Origin: Candidatus Halarchaeoplasma halalkaliphilum
Lineage (GTDB): Archaea > Thermoplasmatota > Thermoplasmata > Halarchaeoplasmatales > Halarchaeoplasmataceae
Length of the DNA: 10,509 nt
Assembly (NCBI GenBank): GCA_007133925.1
Contig: SLLU01000092.1
Coordinates: 1 to 10,509 of the forward strand
Direction: 5' to 3'
In this document: positions 6,397 through 10,509 of the stretch, one piece after another
Numbering within the stretch: the first letter of the stretch is position 1
Layout: the number at the start of each line of letters is the position of its first letter
Position numbers and translations under genes: made by a program
Notes under the pieces: model-generated
What the model was told of the DNA's origin: nothing
The model's database searches: none
The model's input: the letters and a program-made list of their open reading frames with translations, nothing else

Positions 6397-6594
6397 ATGA
6401 AGAACATAGAAGTGGCGATCATCGCAATGCTTTCCACCATAAGCGCCATAGTGACATGGTTCTTCCTCTATTCCACCACCGGAGGTTCCGAAGGACCTTT
6501 CGCTCCGATATATACCGCCATCATGTTGCCCCCATTTTTCGCCCTGATATTCCTGCTGATAAGGGCGTTGATCATCAAGAAAAAGAGAGGGTGA
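6397..6594 (+). CDS. Small two-helix membrane protein, unknown function
   Basis: A 65-residue protein with two predicted membrane helices (about residues 5-25 and 38-59) joined by a Gly/Ser/Pro loop (STTGGSEGPFAP), ending in a basic KKKRG that should lie in the cytoplasm. I do not recognise the family. A strong TATA box 28 nt upstream and a start codon exactly at the predicted transcription start make it a credible gene despite its size. It ends 34 nt before queA, and the queA TATA-like box overlaps its stop codon, so read-through into queA is possible. A role connected with tRNA modification is not indicated by sequence. Confidence 0.68.
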   Translation: MKNIEVAIIAMLSTISAIVTWFFLYSTTGGSEGPFAPIYTAIMLPPFFALIFLLIRALIIKKKRG

Positions 6595-6605
6595 ATATTT
6601 TTGTA
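6594..6605 (+). promoter_or_regulatory. TATA-like box of queA-tgt
   Basis: AATATTTTTGTA is centred about 30 nt before the queA ATG (6629) and overlaps the upstream stop codon. No Shine-Dalgarno sequence precedes queA, so a leaderless mRNA is likely. Confidence 0.5.
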
Positions 6606-6628
6606 CCCCCCTGAGTTATCCATCACCC

Positions 6629-7636
6629 ATGGACGTGTCCGAGCTTGACTACGAATTCAGGGATGAACTGATCGCCCAGAGGCCGGCGGAACCCAGGGAT
6701 AGTTCACGTCTTATGTACGTGGGTAAAGAGAGTACGCAGCACCTGACATTCCGCGATATAACCGGATTGCTGGGGGAAGGGGACGTCCTGGTTAAGAACA
6801 AGACCAAAGTGGTCCCCGCCAGGATAGAGGCAAAAAAGGTCACCGGGGGAAGGGTGGAGATACTGCTTTACCATGAAAGAGAAGAAGGACTGTGGGACTC
6901 CCTGGTAAAGGGGTCCGGCATTAAGGAAGGTGCCGAACTGTACGCGGGGGAAACCAGCCTGAGGGTTGAAAGGCATTTAGGGGGCGGAAGGTACCTTCTG
7001 GGGTGCCGGGACGGTGATCTGCTCATGGAAAGAGAGGGGAGCATGCCGACACCACCCTACATAAAGAAGCCTTTGAGGGACAGAGATGAGTATCAGACGG
7101 TTTACGCCCGGGAACCCGGTTCGGTGGCAGCCCCCACTGCTGGTTTCCACTTCACCCAGGATATACTCAAAGAACTCAAGGGCAGAGGAGTCGAGATACA
7201 CGACATCACACTCCATGTGGGACCCGGGACATTCCTGCCCATCAGGACAGAAAGGGTGGAGGAGCATTCCATGGACTCCGAGTACTACGTGGTGGATAAG
7301 GACACTGCGGAAGGGGTGACCAAGGCGAACCGGGAGGGAAGGCGGCTGATACTGGTTGGCACCACAACGGTCAGGGCCATGGAATCCGTATCCAGAGGGG
7401 GAGTGGTGGAAGAGGGAAAGGGGTGGACGGATATCTTCATATACCCAGGCTACCGGTTTCAATCGGGTATGGATATGTTCATGACCAACTTCCACCTGCC
7501 TCGTTCCACACCCCTCATGCTAACCTGCGCCTTCGGAGGGAAGGAACGTGTCCTGGGTGCCTACGGATCGGCAGTGAGAAAGGGCTATAGATTCTACAGT
7601 TTTGGTGACTCCATGCTCCTGGAGGGAAAGGTTTGA
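6629..7636 (+). CDS. queA: S-adenosylmethionine:tRNA ribosyltransferase-isomerase QueA
   Basis: A 335-residue protein matching bacterial QueA along its whole length. It transfers and isomerises the ribosyl part of S-adenosylmethionine onto preQ1 at tRNA position 34, giving epoxyqueuosine. Recognisable blocks in order: LIAQRPAEPRDSSRLM (14-29), NKTKVVPARI (57-66), MPTPPYIKKPL (139-149), GSVAAPTAGFHFT (164-176), HVGPGTFLPI (196-205), VGTTTVRAMES (243-253) and NFHLPRSTPLML (287-298). The length is normal and nothing appears missing. The ATG at 6629 lies where transcription should start from the TATA-like box. The gene overlaps the next gene, tgt, by 4 nt, an arrangement also common in bacteria. 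QueA is rare in archaea, where archaeosine replaces queuosine, so horizontal acquisition is a reasonable inference. Confidence 0.95.
   Translation: MDVSELDYEFRDELIAQRPAEPRDSSRLMYVGKESTQHLTFRDITGLLGEGDVLVKNKTKVVPARIEAKKVTGGRVEILLYHEREEGLWDSLVKGSGIKEGAELYAGETSLRVERHLGGGRYLLGCRDGDLLMEREGSMPTPPYIKKPLRDRDEYQTVYAREPGSVAAPTAGFHFTQDILKELKGRGVEIHDITLHVGPGTFLPIRTERVEEHSMDSEYYVVDKDTAEGVTKANREGRRLILVGTTTVRAMESVSRGGVVEEGKGWTDIFIYPGYRFQSGMDMFMTNFHLPRSTPLMLTCAFGGKERVLGAYGSAVRKGYRFYSFGDSMLLEGKV
7621..7635 (+). promoter_or_regulatory. Shine-Dalgarno deciding the TTG start of tgt
   Basis: GGAGG at 7621-7625, within queA, is followed after 7 nt by TTG at 7633-7635, which overlaps the queA stop TGA. No ATG or GTG lies in a better place, and IT-FHI at the start matches the usual beginning of TGT. 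The SD fits its position inside an operon. Confidence 0.7.
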
Positions 7637-8718
7637 TCACATTCCATATTAGTAGTGAGGACGGGGGGGCCAGAAGCGGTCTGCTGGAGGTCAACGGCAG
7701 GAAGGCGAGAACACCCCTCTTCATGCCCGTTGCAACCCGGGGGAGTTTGAGGACCCTGTCCAACGAGGAGGGGGCCAGGATGGGGTTCCAGGCCCTGATA
7801 GCCAATGCATATCACCTGTTGATGAAACCCGGCGCGGATATAATCCAAGAGGGAGGAGGGCTACACAAATACATGAACTGGCCCAATATCATCTTCACGG
7901 ACAGCGGAGGATTTCAGATGATCCGGTCGGGATTTGACCTCAAGGTTTCCCAAGAGGGGGTCACGTTCAGATCCGAAACCGACGGTCGTATCATAAGGAT
8001 GACACCCGAGGAGAACATACTTTTACAGAAGAAACTGGGGGCGGACGTGTCCATGTGCCTGGACCTGTGCCCGCCCTACCCCGCGGACCGTGATGACCTT
8101 ATCAGATCTGTGGAGATGACCAGCACATGGGCCCGGAGATGCCTTGATGTGGGTCATGATACGTTCTGCATATCTCAGGGGGGCACGGATGATGAGCTCA
8201 GAGAACGCAGCTGTCGGGAGCTGGCGGATATGGGATTTCAGGGGTTCGCTGTGGGGGGGTTGAGCATAGGAGAACCAAGGGAGGATATGTACCGTATGCT
8301 TGACATCGCCGACGGTGTGTATCCCCGGGAAAGCCCCCGTTATGTCATGGGTTTGGGGTCTCCTGTTGATATACTGGAGTCCATCTCAAGGGGTATGGAT
8401 ATCTTCGACAGCGCCTATCCCACAAGGAACGCAAGGCATGGATCGGTTATGACCTCTACAGGCATGATCTCCATAACCAACGGAAGGTACAGGAGGGACC
8501 ACGGACCCTTGGACCAGGGATGCCGATGCCCGGTGTGCCAGGACCACAGCCGTTCCTACGTTAACCATCTTTTAAGGGCCCGGGAACTGTCCGGACTGAG
8601 ATTGGCCACCATACACAATCTGTTTTTCATGAGCACACTCATGAGTGATGCCAGGAAGGCCATAGAAGAAGGTCGCTTCGACTCCTTCAAAAAGGCATTC
8701 ACGGAAGCATACGAATGA
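7633..8718 (+). CDS. tgt: Bacterial-type queuine/preQ1 tRNA-guanine transglycosylase
   Basis: A 361-residue TGT, the bacterial length, without the C-terminal PUA region of archaeosine TGT. It exchanges guanine 34 of GUN-anticodon tRNAs (His, Asn, Asp, Tyr) for preQ1. By comparison with the Zymomonas enzyme, Asp90 in TDSGGFQ is the general base and Asp259 in GMDIFDS the nucleophile, followed by PTRNARHG. Asp144 and Cys146 of LDLCPPYP line the base pocket; the usual Glu between them is Leu145. Gln182 and GGLSIGE (208-214) are also retained. Zinc is bound by C297-x-C299-x2-C302-x25-H328, exactly the bacterial spacing. The start is a TTG at 7633 overlapping the queA stop, with GGAGG at 7621-7625 seven bases upstream. 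Expression therefore appears translationally coupled to queA. An archaeosine role is possible but less likely from length and partner. Confidence 0.94.
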   Translation: MITFHISSEDGGARSGLLEVNGRKARTPLFMPVATRGSLRTLSNEEGARMGFQALIANAYHLLMKPGADIIQEGGGLHKYMNWPNIIFTDSGGFQMIRSGFDLKVSQEGVTFRSETDGRIIRMTPEENILLQKKLGADVSMCLDLCPPYPADRDDLIRSVEMTSTWARRCLDVGHDTFCISQGGTDDELRERSCRELADMGFQGFAVGGLSIGEPREDMYRMLDIADGVYPRESPRYVMGLGSPVDILESISRGMDIFDSAYPTRNARHGSVMTSTGMISITNGRYRRDHGPLDQGCRCPVCQDHSRSYVNHLLRARELSGLRLATIHNLFFMSTLMSDARKAIEEGRFDSFKKAFTEAYE

Positions 8719-8727
8719 TTTAATATC
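8718..8727 (+). promoter_or_regulatory. TATA-like box of the zinc-ribbon/TPR gene
   Basis: ATTTAATATC, centred about 28 nt before the ATG at 8751 and starting at the last base of tgt. It suggests that the TPR gene has its own leaderless transcript rather than depending on the queA-tgt operon. Confidence 0.55.
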
Positions 8728-8750
8728 ACCTACATCCCTTACCCGAACGA

Positions 8751-9992
8751 ATGAAGGAATCCTGCATCAGGTGTGAAAAGGATATCCCGCCTATCCAGTT
8801 GATATGTGATCAATGCGCCAACGTTCTTTTTACCGAAAATATATTCTGGCTCGCCCCGGACCCGGTGATCGGTGGCCCCAACACGGACCGCTCGGTACAT
8901 CGCTCCGAACCGGTCCTCACCATAGGGGGCCATCCCGACGGAGATCTGATTTACAGGGACGGTGAGCCGATCATGGATATTGTATCCCATCTGAAATCCG
9001 CATCCAGGGAAGGGAAGATGGGGATATCAGAGATCCTTGGTAGACTCCATGATATCCTTTTGGATATGGGGGTGTCCGAGGATATGGGACGGTGCTTTTT
9101 TTCTCCCGGGGATTTCCAGGTGTTCGCCGAGATATTCTACGTGGTGGAGGACCTGTCGGATAGAGGGGGAGAAGAGCACGGAGCACTCTATCGCAATATC
9201 GCACACCTGCTGGAGCACACTGCCTGCAAATCCGATTCCCCCATATTCAGCCCTTCCTTCCGGGAGAGGATACGCACAGACCTCATGAGCGAGGCCTTGA
9301 GATACTGTGATATGGCCGGGGAGGAGGACGATATCGAATACCTGTTGACCCGGGGGAACATACTGTTGAAAATGGGTAGGGAAGACGAGGCAAAGGAACT
9401 CTTCGAGAACATACTGCTCATGGACAACAAGAACATGGATGCAGGGGTTTATCTGGCCAGGATACGCATCAGGGAAAAGGACCTGGAAGGAGCAGAGGGG
9501 ATACTGAACGACCTTCTGGACACCCATGGGGAGAGTGCCATGGTATGGTATCTCAAGGGGGAGGTGATGCGAGAGAAGGGGTCCTGGGGCGGGGCCGTGC
9601 AGTTCTACGATCTGGCCATGAGCAAGGATGAAGGTATGGTTGAAGCATATACGTCCAAAGCCAGGGTGCTCTTGGAAAACGGGATGATCGAGGAGGCGAA
9701 TGCCGTACTGGACACGGCTCTGGAGCTGGATGAAAAATCCGCCGAAGCCTGGTTCTTGAGGTCAAACATACTCAGGGAGATGGATCGATGGGGCGGGGCC
9801 GTGCAGTGCCTCAACGAGGTACTGGATATCGACCCCCACTTGGGAGATGCATGGGTGTTGAAGGGAGACATACTGTCAGACAGGAACCTTTTCGAAGAGG
9901 CTTTTGAAGCCTACGAGACCGCTTTGATGGTGGCACCCGAGCTGAAGTATGTCATAGAGAAGAAAAAAGTGTACGAGGATCGTACTCGCTGA
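8751..9992 (+). CDS. Zinc-ribbon plus tetratricopeptide repeat protein, unknown function
   Basis: A 413-residue soluble protein. The N-terminus holds a zinc-ribbon knuckle pair, C5-x2-C8-x10-C19-x2-C22. Residues 30-190 form a mainly helical region of no family that I recognise. Six 34-residue TPR units follow (about 195-228, 229-262, 263-296, 297-330, 331-364, 365-398), with the usual small residues at positions 8 and 20 and family phrases such as AWFLRSNILREM and EAFEAYETALMVAPE. TPR arrays bind protein partners, so an adaptor or scaffold role in the cytoplasm is likely; the partner is unknown. There is no signal peptide. The gene starts 32 nt after tgt with its own TATA-like box and ends 1 nt from the convergent Sec61-beta gene. 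A link to tRNA modification or protein export rests only on position. Confidence 0.87.
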   Translation: MKESCIRCEKDIPPIQLICDQCANVLFTENIFWLAPDPVIGGPNTDRSVHRSEPVLTIGGHPDGDLIYRDGEPIMDIVSHLKSASREGKMGISEILGRLHDILLDMGVSEDMGRCFFSPGDFQVFAEIFYVVEDLSDRGGEEHGALYRNIAHLLEHTACKSDSPIFSPSFRERIRTDLMSEALRYCDMAGEEDDIEYLLTRGNILLKMGREDEAKELFENILLMDNKNMDAGVYLARIRIREKDLEGAEGILNDLLDTHGESAMVWYLKGEVMREKGSWGGAVQFYDLAMSKDEGMVEAYTSKARVLLENGMIEEANAVLDTALELDEKSAEAWFLRSNILREMDRWGGAVQCLNEVLDIDPHLGDAWVLKGDILSDRNLFEEAFEAYETALMVAPELKYVIEKKKVYEDRTR

Positions 9993-9993
9993 A

Positions 9994-10161
9994 TCAGACC
10001 GGCCATCGCCACTTGGCCAGCTCTATTATGACCAGTGACGCCACTGCCATTATAAGGATCAGTCTGTGGTCCAGTTTTGGGCCCTTGGATTCTTCCTCGT
10101 CAAAGTAACGCATCAGTCCTGCGGAGGAGTGGAATCCGCCTCCCTTCTGTTTCGGAGCCAT
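9994..10161 (-). CDS. Sec61-beta / archaeal SecG preprotein translocase subunit
   Basis: A 55-residue protein read from the ATG at 10161. It is diagnostic of archaeal Sec61-beta: a Lys/Gly-rich start MAPKQKGGGFHSSAGLMRYFDEEE, the conserved GPKLDHR, then one membrane helix (about residues 34-49) and a short WRWPV end. It is the small tail-anchored subunit of the SecYE-beta channel in the cytoplasmic membrane, with the N-terminus in the cytoplasm, and assists protein export. The family length of 50-60 residues fits exactly. The gene is convergent with the TPR gene with a 1-nt gap. This protein occurs in archaea and eukaryotes but not bacteria, so it is the best evidence for an archaeal origin of the window. 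Confidence 0.95.
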   Translation of the reverse strand: MAPKQKGGGFHSSAGLMRYFDEEESKGPKLDHRLILIMAVASLVIIELAKWRWPV

Positions 10162-10185
10162 TGTTTTACACATTCCACGTTCGAT

Positions 10186-10195
10186 TATTTAAAAA
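10186..10195 (-). promoter_or_regulatory. TATA box of the Sec61-beta gene
   Basis: TTTTTAAATA on the minus strand is centred about 29 nt before the ATG at 10161, which predicts a leaderless or nearly leaderless mRNA. It is a strong archaeal TATA match. Confidence 0.6.
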
Positions 10196-10509
10196 TTGCG
10201 CATCATCACCCGTACTCTTCTTTGGAGAAGTTGTTTTCTAATTGATGATCGAACAGTTTTCCGTAATTAATGGTTAACTGATCACCCCCTTATTCTCAAA
10301 GGACGTGCATGGGAGGAGAGGTGGATCAAAATCGACGATCTGGCAGAGCTGACTTACTCCTAAATGAAGGTAATATGTTCCATGATATCCAGACATCGAA
10401 AACTCCATTTATTTCTTTTAATAAATGCATTTAAGAACCTTCTGGATATCGATTTGAACACTTGCATCTGTGTACATACATACAAAGTAATGTTTAAATA
10501 GGGGGGGGG
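10196..10509. other. Gene-poor A/T-rich right end
   Basis: Upstream of the Sec61-beta promoter no convincing gene is visible on either strand. The stretch is more A/T-rich than the coding regions and contains the nested inverted repeat. At its very end, TTTAAATA at 10493-10500, directly before a run of nine Gs (10501-10509), could be the promoter of a rightward gene beyond the window. It may hold further regulatory sites that I cannot identify. Confidence 0.5.
10376..10460. repeat. Nested, coaxial imperfect inverted repeat
   Basis: Three pairs of inverted blocks share nearly one centre at about 10417: TGTTC (10376-10380) with GAACA (10456-10460); GATATCCAGA (10384-10393) with TCTGGATATC (10441-10450); and CATTTATT (10406-10413) with AATAAATG (10420-10427). 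The central loop is 6 nt. The arms are 38 and 41 nt with unmatched stretches between blocks. It could be a protein-binding dyad, a long RNA hairpin, or a small mobile-element (MITE-like) remnant. Confidence 0.5.

Noticed and set aside
6977..7495. 172-codon minus-strand open frame inside queA
   Set aside because: It is a shadow of queA, which has strong conserved motifs over the same bases.
7633..8718. Archaeosine tRNA-guanine transglycosylase (arcTGT) for this gene
   Set aside because: arcTGT is much longer with a C-terminal PUA region; this 361-residue protein has bacterial spacing of the zinc site and is paired with QueA.
10309..10434. 41-codon plus-strand open frame MGGEVDQNRRSGRADLLL
   Set aside because: No TATA-like box at the right distance, no recognisable features, and it runs into the inverted repeat; most likely chance.

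Overview
The window most probably comes from an archaeon, plausibly a member of the Thermoplasmatota, although the phylum is inference. The strongest marker is a 55-residue Sec61-beta (archaeal SecG) gene at 9994-10161. Almost every first gene has an A/T-rich TATA-like box centred about 26-35 nt before its start codon and no Shine-Dalgarno sequence, as expected for leaderless archaeal transcripts. The two tRNA genes lack an encoded CCA, and tRNA-Gln has the A1-U72 pair typical of archaeal tRNA-Gln.

Layout, left to right. A nitrilase-superfamily amidohydrolase (minus strand) runs off the left edge. Next comes a small predicted lipoprotein (minus), divergent from a GDT1/TMEM165/UPF0016 cation transporter (plus), with a perfect 7-bp palindrome between them. 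A 1236-residue surface protein (minus, 1738-5448) fills the next third. It has a signal peptide, two successive blocks of GLUG repeats, four InlB-type B-repeats, an Ig/CARDB-like domain, one C-terminal membrane helix and an acidic cytoplasmic tail. A Nudix hydrolase (plus) then meets tRNA-Arg(TCG) and tRNA-Gln(CTG), both on the minus strand.

The right third holds a 65-residue two-helix membrane protein, queA and tgt overlapping by 4 nt, a zinc-ribbon/TPR protein, and the convergent Sec61-beta gene. The last 350 bases hold no convincing gene but contain a nested inverted repeat (10376-10460) and end in nine G residues.

The biologically most interesting part is the queA-tgt pair. Both proteins are of bacterial type and together form the preQ1-insertion and epoxyqueuosine-forming steps of queuosine (Q34) synthesis. 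Archaea normally modify tRNA G15 to archaeosine with a larger PUA-domain TGT. Here the bacterial pair is expressed from an archaeal-looking promoter and sits close to an archaeal housekeeping gene. I found no defence island, CRISPR array or complete mobile element.
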